A stretch of 64,000 nt of DNA from Merdimmobilis hominis (GCF_021109255.1 NZ_JAJODG010000003.1); one strand, 5' to 3'. Counted from the first letter of the stretch, positions 7,479 to 16,684 are shown. The notes: generated from the letters alone by a model not told the origin. Translations and numbers: made by a program.

Positions 7479-8378
7479 TTAGTCGGGCTGCGGGCCGAGA
7501 TCGATGTAATCCTGGTCCACAATCCGCCCGGTGGGGGATTCCTGCCGGGGGATGAGATTGTCCCGCTCAATGAGATAGCGGGCGTAAATGGCCATGGAGG
7601 CGCCGGTGTAAGGGGCCACGTACAGGAGAGGGAGCACCAGGAGACACAGAAGGTACCACCCCAAAAAGGAGAGCTGGAATTGGGCCAGTTTGGAGAGCCT
7701 GCCCCGGGTGCCACGGACCGAGAGACGGATAACAGTGCCAACCCCCAAGTCTGGATCGGCACAGAGGAGATACCCGGCTAGGAAGTACCGGAAGGAACAG
7801 ATCCACAGGGCGGCAAAGCCCAACAGAAGGAGGATGGAGCCCAAGGTGATCCCCGCGGCCGCCAGGGCATGGTCCGCAGCGGAGGCATCCGGCCGTGCGA
7901 GATAATCCCCAATGCCGGTAAACACCACCCCTGGCGACAAGCAGAGAACAGCCCAAAAGAACATGCGCACCGCGATGCCAAGCCGCAGGAAAAGGGATTT
8001 AAAAAAGAGACAGGGGGAGTCAAAGAAGAAGAAAAGGGAGGAAATTTCCCGGGGCTGGCCGCCGGTGAGCTGATACAGCCAATTGGTAACCCCCAGCTTA
8101 AGGGGAGTGAGAACCAGGAATCCCAACACGGCGAACACCCCGCTGATAATAACCGAGGGGATGGCCGCTGGGGGAAGATCCCGGCCCTCCAGCAGGTAGG
8201 CGAGAATTTCATAAAAGTCCGGAAGGCCAAAAAACACAGTGAACATGCTCTCCAGGATGGAGAAGAGCAGGGAGATGGCGCTGATCATCAGCACAACGGC
8301 GATGGCTCCGCCCCAGCGGTTCCCCAGGGCTTTTTTCGCGTTTTGTTTGGCCAAGGTGTTAAACTTCAAACCGATCAC
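7479..8378 (-). CDS. DUF975-family integral membrane protein
   Basis: A 299-residue polytopic membrane protein with about five or six hydrophobic segments. The N-terminal FNTLAKQNAKKALGNRWGGA and the C-terminal GASMAIYARYLIERD are typical of DUF975 (YesL/GlyGly-like) proteins of Firmicutes, whose function is unknown. The start is uncertain: GTG at 8378 lies too close to AAGGA, and the in-frame TTG at 8369 has better spacing (10 bases). It follows the decayed adenosyltransferase by 7 bp and is probably cotranscribed with it and the phosphatase. Confidence 0.75.
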   Translation of the reverse strand: MIGLKFNTLAKQNAKKALGNRWGGAIAVVLMISAISLLFSILESMFTVFFGLPDFYEILAYLLEGRDLPPAAIPSVIISGVFAVLGFLVLTPLKLGVTNWLYQLTGGQPREISSLFFFFDSPCLFFKSLFLRLGIAVRMFFWAVLCLSPGVVFTGIGDYLARPDASAADHALAAAGITLGSILLLLGFAALWICSFRYFLAGYLLCADPDLGVGTVIRLSVRGTRGRLSKLAQFQLSFLGWYLLCLLVLPLLYVAPYTGASMAIYARYLIERDNLIPRQESPTGRIVDQDYIDLGPQPD

Positions 8379-8385
8379 ATCCTTA

Positions 8386-8580
8386 TCAGCAGCACTTAGA
8401 ATTCAATCCCCTTGCGGGGGAGAGGCCCATCGCCTCCAAGGGGGCCCGCTCCGAGGTGGGGCGGCGGCAGACCAACACCCTCATGCCCGCACCCCGGATG
8501 GCCTGGCCGATGGCGGCAGTGGTTTTGCTTTTGCTTTTGCCATCCCCAGCGTACGGGTGGACCAAATGGGGGCTATTCAT
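8386..8580 (-). pseudogene. Remnant of cob(I)alamin adenosyltransferase (CobA/BtuR type)
   Basis: A 64-codon reading frame whose first 50 residues look like the start of an ATP:corrinoid adenosyltransferase: LVHPYAGDGK, then KTTAAIGQAIRGAGMRVLV. The family P-loop reads GDGKGKTT or similar; here it is GDGKSKSKTT, with two extra residues from a tandem repeat of the hexamer AAAAGC. The normal protein is about 170 residues, but this frame ends after unrelated residues at a TGA, and the rest of the gene is missing. The ATG overlaps the end of the phosphatase gene by 8 bases, so it was once translationally coupled. It is probably non-functional. Confidence 0.65.
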
Positions 8581-9250
8581 CCCAGTCTTCCCCGCTGTCA
8601 AAGCCCATGATCCCGGAAAAATCCGCCAGTTCCGGCTCCACGGGGACATAGTTGTACACTTCGAATCCACCGTCCCGCATCCACATCTGAGGGGTCATCA
8701 AAACGGTGAACCCTTGGCCGTTGGGGGCCATCCAGTGGTTGTTATTCTGCCCGCGGGGCAGGGCGTATTCGCTCATCAGGGTCATGATCACCCCGCCGTG
8801 GGTGACAATGGCGGCGTTGGTGATCCCCTGATCCATCATGTCCCGGAAGATGGCGCCGATGGCCAGCTGCAGCCGGGCGGCAAATTCTTTGCTGCTCTCC
8901 CCGCCGGGCGGGGTGGACTTCATAGAGGATGCGATCCAATCCAGATAATCCGGGTCATCCTTGAGCTCCTCCATGGTCTTGCCTTCGAAGTCGCCGAAAT
9001 TCCACTCCCGCAGATCCTCCACCACCGTCAGCATGGCGTTGGGGTAGAGGAAATCCGCCGTCTGGCGGCAGCGGAGCATAGGGCTGGAGTACACGGCCTC
9101 CACTTTGGGATATTCGTAGTGGGCCTTTAAGTCATCCAGTTGGCGGTAACCTTCGGGGCAGACGGGCAGGTCGGTGGAACCGATGTACTTTCCCTCCAAG
9201 TTGCCCTGGGTCATGCCGTGGCGGATAAAATGAACCTTGTATGTAATCAT
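8573..9250 (-). CDS. Histidine phosphatase family protein (phosphoglycerate mutase/CobC-like)
   Basis: A 225-residue member of the RHG phosphatase superfamily. The catalytic motif RHG is at residues 10-12 (VHFIRHGMTQGNLEGKYIG), and the second histidine lies in AAIVTHGGVIM. REWNFGDFEGKTMEEL is typical of the alpha-ribazole phosphatase/phosphoglycerate mutase branch. The coupled adenosyltransferase remnant hints at an old role in cobalamin salvage, but the present substrate is unknown. The ATG at 9250 is preferred over an in-frame TTG at 9259. Confidence 0.85.
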   Translation of the reverse strand: MITYKVHFIRHGMTQGNLEGKYIGSTDLPVCPEGYRQLDDLKAHYEYPKVEAVYSSPMLRCRQTADFLYPNAMLTVVEDLREWNFGDFEGKTMEELKDDPDYLDWIASSMKSTPPGGESSKEFAARLQLAIGAIFRDMMDQGITNAAIVTHGGVIMTLMSEYALPRGQNNNHWMAPNGQGFTVLMTPQMWMRDGGFEVYNYVPVEPELADFSGIMGFDSGEDWDE

Positions 9251-9592
9251 ATGCTGCAACCTTTCTTTCTCCAGCGATAGGGTCTCACTGTCCCCCGGCC
9301 GCTGGAACGGGGGGCCAATCTATACAAATAGTAGTATAGTCCATCCGAAGGCGTTCAAACGCCGGTGGGAAAAAACAATGAAAACCGCAGAAAGTAGGGA
9401 TCTAATCTTCCACTTTTCCACTTTTTTCGGTGGAAAATCCCCAATTTCCAGGAAGATCAGCCCAAGAAACCAGTGAAGATTGTGGGAGAATCGACAATTT
9501 TTGAATTTTTCTGCGAGTTCTTATTTACAAAATGGGACGAGTATACTATAATTTAATATACTTTGAGTGTATTTTTGCGGGGGTTATACATA
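9251..9592. other. Divergent intergenic region, phosphatase/XRE regulator
   Basis: A 342-base gap. TATACT (9542-9547) is a good -10 candidate for the regulator, but no clear -35 lies 16-18 bp upstream. On the minus strand a TATACT near 9332-9337 could serve the phosphatase. No gene or repeat is visible. Confidence 0.4.
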
Positions 9593-10285
9593 ATGAACAC
9601 CGATTTTCCTAGAGTACTCACCCTCCTGCGCAAGGAGAGAAACATCAGTCAAAAGCAGGCAGCGGCCGAACTGGGCATCTCCCAGGCGCTGTTGTCCCAT
9701 TATGAAAAGGGAATCCGGGAATGCGGCCTGGATTTTTTAATTCGCTGCGCCAACTTTTATGGGGTGTCCTGCGATTACCTGCTGGGGCGTTCGCCGGACC
9801 GGACCGGCACTACCTTGACGGTGGAGGATATCCCGGAGCCAGATGCCAGCGGCAAAGAGAACACCTTCCATCGCGGGGGCATCCTGCCGGTGCTCAACAA
9901 AAAGCTGATCGCCAATTCCCTGAACATCCTCTTTGACCTTTTGGGGAAGGCGGACAACAAAGCCCTCACCGGGGAGGTTTCCTCCTTCCTGATGCTGGCG
10001 GTGTACCGGATGTTCCGGGTGGTGTATTCCATCAACCCGAAAAACCAGCTGGGCCTCTTCACCGTGCCCGGCCAGGTGGCCCAGGGCTATGCCTCAGCGG
10101 CTATGCAGCTCTGTGAGGCCAATGCCTCGGCCATCGCCGGGGGGAATCCAGTGGAGAAGATGCCCCCGGTGGAACGGGTGGAGGATCTTGCCATCACCAC
10201 CGAGATGCTCTCCCAGCACTACCCCTTGTTCGCCAGTTCCCTGCTCAATTTGATCCAGAATAGTGAAAACAAGATCAAAGGGTAG
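9593..10285 (+). CDS. Cro/CI-type helix-turn-helix regulator
   Basis: A 230-residue protein with an N-terminal HTH_3 domain (about residues 5-60): LRKERNISQKQAAAELGIS is the first helix pair, then QALLSHYEKGIRECGLDFL and YGVSCDYLLGRS. The C-terminal 150 residues form a helical domain I do not recognise, probably for dimerisation or ligand sensing. It has no obvious target operon; it lies upstream of a nitroreductase with its own promoter. The start follows GCGGGGG at 9578-9584. Confidence 0.85.
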   Translation: MNTDFPRVLTLLRKERNISQKQAAAELGISQALLSHYEKGIRECGLDFLIRCANFYGVSCDYLLGRSPDRTGTTLTVEDIPEPDASGKENTFHRGGILPVLNKKLIANSLNILFDLLGKADNKALTGEVSSFLMLAVYRMFRVVYSINPKNQLGLFTVPGQVAQGYASAAMQLCEANASAIAGGNPVEKMPPVERVEDLAITTEMLSQHYPLFASSLLNLIQNSENKIKG

Positions 10286-10453
10286 CAAAGGGCGGCACTT
10301 CTGGGAAAGATTCTTTGAATATTCTACCATTGAACTATGAAAAAAGTAAAGCGAAACCATGAAATTTTCGGGCGGCTCTCTTCCCATGGGAAAAGGGCCG
10401 CTGTTTTGCTGTTTTCCCCGCTTCCCACAAGGGAAAAAAGGATAGACAAAACA

Positions 10454-10481
10454 TTGACAGCGAATCCCTGGCTGATATACT
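10454..10481 (+). promoter_or_regulatory. Promoter of the nitroreductase gene
   Basis: The -35 TTGACA (10454-10459) and -10 TATACT (10476-10481) are 16 bp apart, with TG one base before the -10. Confidence 0.75.
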
Positions 10482-10549
10482 ATAAATAGTATGGGTACCC
10501 ATGCTTTTGGACTTCTGCCCCCTTTGCAGATAGAAAGGAGAGCCCCGTT

Positions 10550-11071
10550 ATGAGTTTGTTGACCAATGAAACCATCAACCATATTTTAGACCGCCGGAGC
10601 ATCCGCTCCTACAAACCGGAGGCCATCCCTGCCGACGTGGTAGAGACCTTGCTGACCGCAGCGGTGCACGCCCCCACCGCCCGCAACAGCCAGCCCTGGC
10701 AGTTTATCGTCATCGACGACCGGGCCCAGCTGGATAAAATCGTGGGCCTTTCCCCCTATACCAAAATGATGGCCCAGGCGCCCTTGGCGATCTTGGTGGC
10801 CGGCATGCCGGAGAAGTGCCCCGGCTACTGGGTGGACGACTGCGGTGCCGCCACACAGAACATCCTGCTGGCCGCTAAGAGCTTGGGGCTGGGTTCCTGC
10901 TGGTGCGGCATCCACGGCACTCCAGACCGGTGCGCGGAATTCGGCCGGGTGTTCGGCCTGCCGGAAGGGGTAGTGGCCTATTCGGTCATTGCCCTGGGAT
11001 ACCCCAACGAGGAAAAGCCACGGGCGGAAGGCCGGCTGAAACCCGAGATCATCCACCACAACAACTGGTAA
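10550..11071 (+). CDS. Nitroreductase-family flavoprotein
   Basis: FMN-dependent NAD(P)H oxidoreductase of unknown substrate, 173 residues. The FMN-binding signature RRSIRSYKPEAIP is at about residues 15-27, followed by AVHAPTARNSQPWQFIV. DCGAATQNILLAAKSLGLGS is the conserved dimer/flavin region. It is of the short, ferredoxin-free type. AAAGGAGAGCCCCGTT precedes the ATG. It ends 73 bp before the lipoprotein gene with no terminator between, so read-through is possible. Confidence 0.9.
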   Translation: MSLLTNETINHILDRRSIRSYKPEAIPADVVETLLTAAVHAPTARNSQPWQFIVIDDRAQLDKIVGLSPYTKMMAQAPLAILVAGMPEKCPGYWVDDCGAATQNILLAAKSLGLGSCWCGIHGTPDRCAEFGRVFGLPEGVVAYSVIALGYPNEEKPRAEGRLKPEIIHHNNW

Positions 11072-11144
11072 CAAGGGCTTGGTGCCGGAACAGGCTTCCG
11101 GCACCCCTTTTTCTCCCAGTCTGTATGAGAAAGGAGGCGCTGCA

Positions 11145-12455
11145 ATGAACAAATCCCTTTTGGCGGCGGTAGCCGCAGGGGCGATTCTGCTCCTGTCGGG
11201 CTGCTCCCCCATCCAGATGGATGTGGAAGAACTGATGTCCCCCCCAAAGTTGACCGCAGAACAGGCCGAGATCGACAGCGCCCTGAAACAGGCATTGGGG
11301 GAGAACGTCAAGCTGAAATATCCCAAGTCCGGGGATTTTCGCTCTGCCTTTGTCTTCCACGATATCGACGGGGACGGGGAAGAAGAGGCCATCGTCTTCT
11401 ACCAGTTGGACAGCAGCAGCACCACCTGGCTCACCGTCATGGACCGGACGGATGGTCAGTGGCGCTCCACCTACAGCTCCTCCGGGCTGGGGGATGACGT
11501 GGACTTCATCAGTTTTGCCAACGTCACTGACCCCCAACGGGAGGATATTGTCATCGGGTGGAGTGGCGAATCCCAGGGGGACAACAAGGTTTCCCTGTAC
11601 ACCTATGAAGATGGCCGTCTGCGCAGCATGTTCAAGGACAGCTACCAGCAGCTGGTGATCGTCCCCAGCGACGAGGAGGGGATGGACCAGCTGGTCCTTC
11701 TCACCTTGGGGGATTCCCAGAGCTCCACCGCCAAACTGGTTCGCAAGCGGGGCACCCGGGTGGCCCAGAGCAGCAAGGTGGATTTGAATGGCAAGGCCAG
11801 GGAGTTTGCCCAGATCGCCTATGGCAGCCTGCCGGACGGCACCAAAGCCCTGTTTGTGGATGAGATGGTCAGCGGCGGCCAGATGGCCACCGAAGTGCTG
11901 GCCATCCAAAATGGGGAACTGCGCAATTTGATGCAGGAGGATGAGGAGGAGACAAACTTCAGCGCCACCCGCCGGGATATTCAGGTGGAATGCATGGATG
12001 TGGATGGGGACGGCTATCTGGAAATCCCCACCGCTACCCTGATGCCTGGTTACCGGGAGCTTCAGGAGGGGGAGAGGCTTTACCAGGTCACCTTCTGCTC
12101 GATGGAAGATGGGGCCTTGGTGGAGAAGCAGACCGCGGCGGTCAACCTTTCCCAAGGGTATATGATCCGCTACCCCGACTCCTGGAATGGACGGGTGACG
12201 GTCATTGTCCAGCACGAGACCGGTGAGTGGATCTTTGTTGCCTATGATGGGTCTTTGGAAAATTCCCGGGAGGTGCTGCTGAAGATGCGGGTCTATTCCC
12301 AAAACGACTACCGGGACCCCTTTGATATGGAAAATTACCGATTGATAGATCGGAAAGGCATGTTTGAGTACTACGCCTACATTCCGCCGGAGAAGAACTC
12401 CCGCCTGGCCATCACCTATGACCAGTTGGAGCAGGAGCTCTTCCAGCGGCTATAG
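11145..12455 (+). CDS. Putative lipoprotein with EF-hand-like DxDGDG motifs
   Basis: A 436-residue secreted lipoprotein. The signal peptide ends in the lipobox LLSGC with the lipidated cysteine at residue 20. Two calcium-binding-like loops are seen: DIDGDGEEEA (about residues 75-84) and DVDGDGYLEI in the second half. These resemble VCBS/FG-GAP-type repeats. The rest is not recognised. It lies 25 bp before a response regulator and kinase, so it may be the surface sensor or an output of that system. The start follows AAAGGAGGCGCTGCA. Confidence 0.7.
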   Translation: MNKSLLAAVAAGAILLLSGCSPIQMDVEELMSPPKLTAEQAEIDSALKQALGENVKLKYPKSGDFRSAFVFHDIDGDGEEEAIVFYQLDSSSTTWLTVMDRTDGQWRSTYSSSGLGDDVDFISFANVTDPQREDIVIGWSGESQGDNKVSLYTYEDGRLRSMFKDSYQQLVIVPSDEEGMDQLVLLTLGDSQSSTAKLVRKRGTRVAQSSKVDLNGKAREFAQIAYGSLPDGTKALFVDEMVSGGQMATEVLAIQNGELRNLMQEDEEETNFSATRRDIQVECMDVDGDGYLEIPTATLMPGYRELQEGERLYQVTFCSMEDGALVEKQTAAVNLSQGYMIRYPDSWNGRVTVIVQHETGEWIFVAYDGSLENSREVLLKMRVYSQNDYRDPFDMENYRLIDRKGMFEYYAYIPPEKNSRLAITYDQLEQELFQRL

Positions 12456-12480
12456 CATTTGGAAAGGAGATGACCCAGGG

Positions 12481-13173
12481 ATGAGACGGATTCTTGTGGC
12501 AGAAGACGAGGATGCCATCCGGGACTTTATTGTGATCAACTTGAAGCGTTCCGGCTATGAGGTTTTTGACGCCCCCAACGGCAAAATTGCCTATGAGATG
12601 TTTGAGGAGAACCCCACCGGGTTTGATGTGGCCATCCTGGATATTATGATGCCGGAGATGGACGGCTTCACCCTATGTAAAAAAATCCGGGAGAAAAGCA
12701 GTTCCATCGGGATCATCATGCTGTCGGCCAAAACCCAGGAGATGGACAAGGTCAACGGCTTGATGCTGGGGGCGGATGACTATGTGACCAAGCCCTTTTC
12801 CCCTTCAGAGCTGGTGGCCCGGGTAGACGCCATACACCGGCGGGTGACCATGGCCAGCCAACAGCAGCAGACTTTTGAGATCACCTCCGGCCCTTTTGTC
12901 ATCAACCAAAAGAGCCGGACCCTGACCAAAAACGGCAAGCTGATCGACCTGACCCAGGTGGAGTTCCAGATTATGGAATATCTTTTGAAAAACCCCAATG
13001 TGGCGCTGGAGCGGTCGGACATCCTCAGCCACGTTTGGGGGGAAAATTACTTTGGCGACATCAAGATTGTGGACGTCAACATCCGCCGGCTGCGGATGAA
13101 GATTGAAGAGGACCCCAGCAGCCCCCAGTACTTGACCACCGTTTGGGGCTTTGGGTACAAGTGGACGGTATAA
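12481..13173 (+). CDS. OmpR-family response regulator
   Basis: Two-component response regulator, 230 residues. The receiver domain (about 1-120) has the acidic pocket at residues 8-11, the phosphoacceptor Asp54 in VAILDIMMP, and a lysine in DDYVTKPFSPSEL. The C-terminal winged helix (about 130-230) ends in RRLRMKIEEDP, then TVWGFGYKW. GGAAAGGAGATGACCCAGG precedes the ATG. It is followed after 36 bp by its probable kinase. Confidence 0.93.
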   Translation: MRRILVAEDEDAIRDFIVINLKRSGYEVFDAPNGKIAYEMFEENPTGFDVAILDIMMPEMDGFTLCKKIREKSSSIGIIMLSAKTQEMDKVNGLMLGADDYVTKPFSPSELVARVDAIHRRVTMASQQQQTFEITSGPFVINQKSRTLTKNGKLIDLTQVEFQIMEYLLKNPNVALERSDILSHVWGENYFGDIKIVDVNIRRLRMKIEEDPSSPQYLTTVWGFGYKWTV

Positions 13174-13209
13174 GCAAAAGGCCATAAAAAGCGGGAGGAG
13201 GGGAAGCCG

Positions 13210-14673
13210 GTGGCAGTCAAAAAAATCACCAAGCGGTGGCTGTTCAACAACCTGGGGGTCATTTTGGTGATCCTGCTGGCGTTGGAAGTGGCTTTTGCCA
13301 TCGGCGTGCGGGGCTTCTTCTACTCCAGCGTGGAGCAGAGCGTCAACTCCCAGGCCAACTATATTACCTCCATGCTCAAAAGCTATTCAGAGGACAGCTC
13401 GGTGACCTTCTCCACCGAGGTGCGCCGGATGGTGGAACAGTTTGGGGAGAAGGATAAGATGGAGTTGATGGCAGTGGACATCAATGGCAATGTCATCATC
13501 ACCTCCAGCGGCTTTGAATCCACCGAGAAGATGTATATGCCCGATTTTGAGGAGGCCATTGTCTCCTCTGACATGCGGGGGCAGTTCCGAGGGGTCATCA
13601 ACAACGAGAACGTGCTGGCCATCACCGTCCTCTCGCCGGTCAACGATGAGAGCTTGGCCGCCATGCGGTTTGTGGTCTCCCTTTCTCGGGTGGATGAACA
13701 GATCGTGGTGTTTATCGCCATCATCACCCTCATCGGGGTGGCGATCATCTTCTTTGTCATCCTATCCAGCTCCTACTTCATCAACTCCATCGTTATACCG
13801 GTAGGGGAGATGGGAAAAACCGCCCGCCGGATCGCCCAAGGGGATTTTAAAGCCCGCTTGGAAAAGAAAAACGACGATGAAATCGGCGAGCTGTGCGACA
13901 TCATCAACTACATGGCCGAGGAGCTGGCCACCTCCGAGGCGCTGAAAAACGACTTTATTTCCTCGGTCTCCCACGAGCTGCGCACCCCCTTGACCGCCAT
14001 CAAAGGCTGGGGGGAGACCCTGGCTTATGGGGATGACATCGACCGGGATACCCTGCAAAAGGGGATGCATGTGATTTTGAGCGAGACCGACCGCCTCTCC
14101 TCCATGGTGGAGGAGCTCCTGGACTTTTCCCGGATGCAGAGCGGCCGCCTCAAATTGGTCAAGACAAAAATCGACCTGCTGGCCGAGCTGGGCGAAGCGG
14201 TGATGATGTACACCGAGCGGGCCAAGCGGGAAGGGATTGCACTCATCTACGACGAGCCGGATGTGATGGCGCCGGTGTTTGGGGATAAAAACCGGCTGCG
14301 GCAGGTGTTTGTCAACGTCATCGACAACGCCCTCAAATATTCCGACGAAGGGGATACGGTGACCATCACTGCGGTGCTGGATAGCCACAACTTGGAGATT
14401 TCAGTGGCCGATACCGGTTGCGGCATCAGCCCTCAGGATCTGCCCAACATCAAACGGAAATTTTACAAGGCCAACTACACCCGCCGGGGCTCCGGTATCG
14501 GCTTGGCGGTGGCGGATGAGATCATCGCTATGCACGGTGGCACCATCGACATCCACTCAGTCCAAGGGGAGGGCACCACAGTGGTGATCACCCTGCCCCT
14601 AGCGGGAAAAAACACCGAGGACACCACCCTGATCAGCGGGGAAACACCTCCCTTTGACCAACAACAATTCTAG
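13210..14673 (+). CDS. Sensor histidine kinase
   Basis: Membrane sensor kinase, 487 residues. One helix at about 12-37 and another at about 168-195 frame an extracellular sensor domain. A HAMP linker (about 196-245) leads to the H box SVSHELRTPLTAIKGW with phosphorylated His255. The ATP-binding domain has the N box NVIDNALKYSDEGD, the G1 box VADTGCGI and the G2 box GSGIGLAVADEI. The start is GTG at 13210 behind GGGAGGAGGGG. It forms a pair with the preceding regulator; the signal is unknown. Confidence 0.92.
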   Translation: MAVKKITKRWLFNNLGVILVILLALEVAFAIGVRGFFYSSVEQSVNSQANYITSMLKSYSEDSSVTFSTEVRRMVEQFGEKDKMELMAVDINGNVIITSSGFESTEKMYMPDFEEAIVSSDMRGQFRGVINNENVLAITVLSPVNDESLAAMRFVVSLSRVDEQIVVFIAIITLIGVAIIFFVILSSSYFINSIVIPVGEMGKTARRIAQGDFKARLEKKNDDEIGELCDIINYMAEELATSEALKNDFISSVSHELRTPLTAIKGWGETLAYGDDIDRDTLQKGMHVILSETDRLSSMVEELLDFSRMQSGRLKLVKTKIDLLAELGEAVMMYTERAKREGIALIYDEPDVMAPVFGDKNRLRQVFVNVIDNALKYSDEGDTVTITAVLDSHNLEISVADTGCGISPQDLPNIKRKFYKANYTRRGSGIGLAVADEIIAMHGGTIDIHSVQGEGTTVVITLPLAGKNTEDTTLISGETPPFDQQQF

Positions 14674-14749
14674 GAAAAACGAGATTCTACCCAGCCGGTT
14701 TTGGATATGGCGGTGGGGTAAGCCGGTGCGCCCGGACAATCGTTTGGAA

Positions 14750-15706
14750 ATGGAGCAAATAGAAAACATGGAACAAAAACAGCCAAGCAAAAAGACGTCC
14801 ATCGGCGGGCAGGCCCTGATTGAAGGGGTGATGATGCGCGGGGTGGGGATCACCTGCCTTGCGGTGCGCCAAACCGATGGGACCATTTACACCGAACAAT
14901 GGGGCGATGGGGAAGACTCCCGCCCTTGGTATAAACGCACACCGATTATACGTGGAGGATTTAATTTTATCGAGATGATGGTGCTGGGCTACAAATGCCT
15001 GATGAAGTCCGCCGAACTAGCCGGCTTTGAGGACGAGGAGCCATCCGCCTTTGAGAAAAAACTGGCTTCCCTGCTGGGGGACAAGTTCTCCACGGTGATG
15101 ACCTATCTGGTGGTGGCGCTGGGCGTCGCCTTGGCCATGGGCTTGTTTGTGGTGTTGCCTGCCTTTGTGGCAGGGCTTCTAGCTAAGGTGATCCATTCCC
15201 AGTTGATTCTCACCGTTGTGGAGGGGGTCACCAAAATCGGCCTGCTCATCGCCTATCTGGGGCTGGTGGCTCAAATGGATGAGATACACCGGATGTACCA
15301 GTACCACGGTGCGGAACACAAGACCATCGCCTGTTATGAGGCTGGGGAGGAGTTGACCCCCGCCAATGTGAAGAAACACACCCGCTTCCACCCCCGATGC
15401 GGCACCAGCTTCCTGCTGATCGTCCTGGTTATCTCCATCCTGGTGTTTTCCATCCTGCCCCGGGGCGGCAGCCTGTGGATCACGGTGGGCCTAAAACTGC
15501 TGCTGATGCCCTTGGTGGTAGGCATCGCCTATGAGATCATCAAGCTGGCTGGCCGGTATGACAATTGGCTGACCCGCCTCATCTCCAAGCCCGGCCTGTG
15601 GCTCCAGCGGCTGACCACCAAAGAGCCAGACGAGAGCATGATGGAGGTGGCCATTGCGGCCATGAAGCCCTGTATCCCCAAGGAGGAAGGGCTGGACAAC
15701 TGGTAA
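14750..15706 (+). CDS. yqhQ: DUF1385 family membrane protein (YqhQ-like)
   Basis: A 318-residue membrane protein of unknown function, widely conserved in Firmicutes beside prmC/prfA. The family signature IGGQALIEGVMMRG lies near residue 17. Hydrophobic segments at about 125-150, 160-180 and 225-265 suggest at least four helices. YHGAEHKTIACYEAG and TRFHPRCGTSFL are conserved His/Cys-rich stretches that suggest metal binding. The start is uncertain between 14750 and an in-frame ATG at 14768, which has GGAG 12 bases upstream. A small terminator follows before prmC. Confidence 0.85.
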   Translation: MEQIENMEQKQPSKKTSIGGQALIEGVMMRGVGITCLAVRQTDGTIYTEQWGDGEDSRPWYKRTPIIRGGFNFIEMMVLGYKCLMKSAELAGFEDEEPSAFEKKLASLLGDKFSTVMTYLVVALGVALAMGLFVVLPAFVAGLLAKVIHSQLILTVVEGVTKIGLLIAYLGLVAQMDEIHRMYQYHGAEHKTIACYEAGEELTPANVKKHTRFHPRCGTSFLLIVLVISILVFSILPRGGSLWITVGLKLLLMPLVVGIAYEIIKLAGRYDNWLTRLISKPGLWLQRLTTKEPDESMMEVAIAAMKPCIPKEEGLDNW

Positions 15707-15711
15707 CATCG

Positions 15712-15739
15712 CTGCCCCCAAACTTTGGGGGCAGTTTTT
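15712..15739 (+). terminator. Terminator or attenuator between yqhQ and prmC
   Basis: CTGCCCCCAAA and TTGGGGGCAG form a tight hairpin followed by TTTTT. It ends only 3 bases before the prmC ribosome site, so it may regulate read-through. Confidence 0.7.
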
Positions 15740-15757
15740 GTGAGGAGGACACGACCG

Positions 15758-16684
15758 ATGGAACAGCGAGACAGCAGTGCTTTGGAAATCATGCGCCGGG
15801 AACTGGGCGCCCATCCCAAACTCCGCCAATTGCAGCGGGAAGCCATTTTGCTTTTGGAGGAAACGGTCGGGGAGAGCGCCGGCTTTGAAGTCCGCCAATT
15901 GCTCACCGCTGCCTGTGGGATTCCAGGGGCGATGCTAGGCCCTTGTGGGGAGCGGGAAATCCCCGAAGAAGAGGCAGCCCGGTTTTTCTCCTGGGTGGAG
16001 CGCCGCCTGGGAGGGGAGCCTCTTCAGTATATTCTGGGGGAGTGGGAATTCTATGGCCTGCCTCTGCGGGTGGGCCCCGGCGTCCTCATCCCCCGGCCGG
16101 ACACCGAAACTGCGGTAGAGGTGGCCCTGGAATTTCTCCAAGGACGGGATCGGCCAGTGGTAGCCGACCTGTGCAGCGGCAGCGGGGCTATCGCCCTCGC
16201 CCTGTGGAGCCAATGCCCTGGGGCAGAGGTCTACGGGGTGGAGCTCTCCCCGGAGGCGCTGCCCTACCTGCGGGAGAATGTATCAGCCCTCTGCCAAGGG
16301 GACAGGATGCCAGTGCAGCTGATCGCGGGGGATGTCCTAAGGGGAGTGGAGCTGCCCCCCCTGGACCTGCTGATCTCCAACCCCCCCTATCTGACGCCCC
16401 AGGAAATGGAGGAGCTCTCCCCCGAGGTGGAGCGGGAACCCTCTATGGCTCTGCTGGGCGGAGCCGACGGCCTCCTCTTCTACCGGGAGATCACCCGCCG
16501 GTACCGGGACAGCATCAAGCCGGGAGGGGCGCTGGTTTTTGAAGTGGGATACCGGCAGGCGGACCAGGTGATGGGGATTCTCCAGGCTGCGGGGTTCTGC
16601 CAGGTGGGTTGCCGCAAGGATCTCGGGGGAATCCGGCGGTGCGTCTTTGGTTTTGTCCCTGGTGGGGAAGGCATCGGGCGGTAG
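15758..16684 (+). CDS. prmC: Peptide chain release factor N5-glutamine methyltransferase
   Basis: Methylates the glutamine of the GGQ motif in release factors RF1 and RF2 using S-adenosylmethionine. The protein has 308 residues. An N-terminal helical domain precedes the SAM-binding motif DLCSGSGAIALAL (about 137-149). The catalytic NPPY is at 208-211, in LLISNPPYLTPQEM. GRPD-type residues appear as LIPRPDTE before the SAM domain. GAGGAGGACACGACCG leads the ATG at 15758. prfA, its usual neighbour, is not present here. Confidence 0.95.
   Translation: MEQRDSSALEIMRRELGAHPKLRQLQREAILLLEETVGESAGFEVRQLLTAACGIPGAMLGPCGEREIPEEEAARFFSWVERRLGGEPLQYILGEWEFYGLPLRVGPGVLIPRPDTETAVEVALEFLQGRDRPVVADLCSGSGAIALALWSQCPGAEVYGVELSPEALPYLRENVSALCQGDRMPVQLIAGDVLRGVELPPLDLLISNPPYLTPQEMEELSPEVEREPSMALLGGADGLLFYREITRRYRDSIKPGGALVFEVGYRQADQVMGILQAAGFCQVGCRKDLGGIRRCVFGFVPGGEGIGR

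Noticed and set aside
14654..14749. N-terminal extension of the DUF1385 protein
   Set aside because: It overlaps the end of the kinase gene and is not needed for the family N-terminus, which begins near residue 17 of the shorter form.
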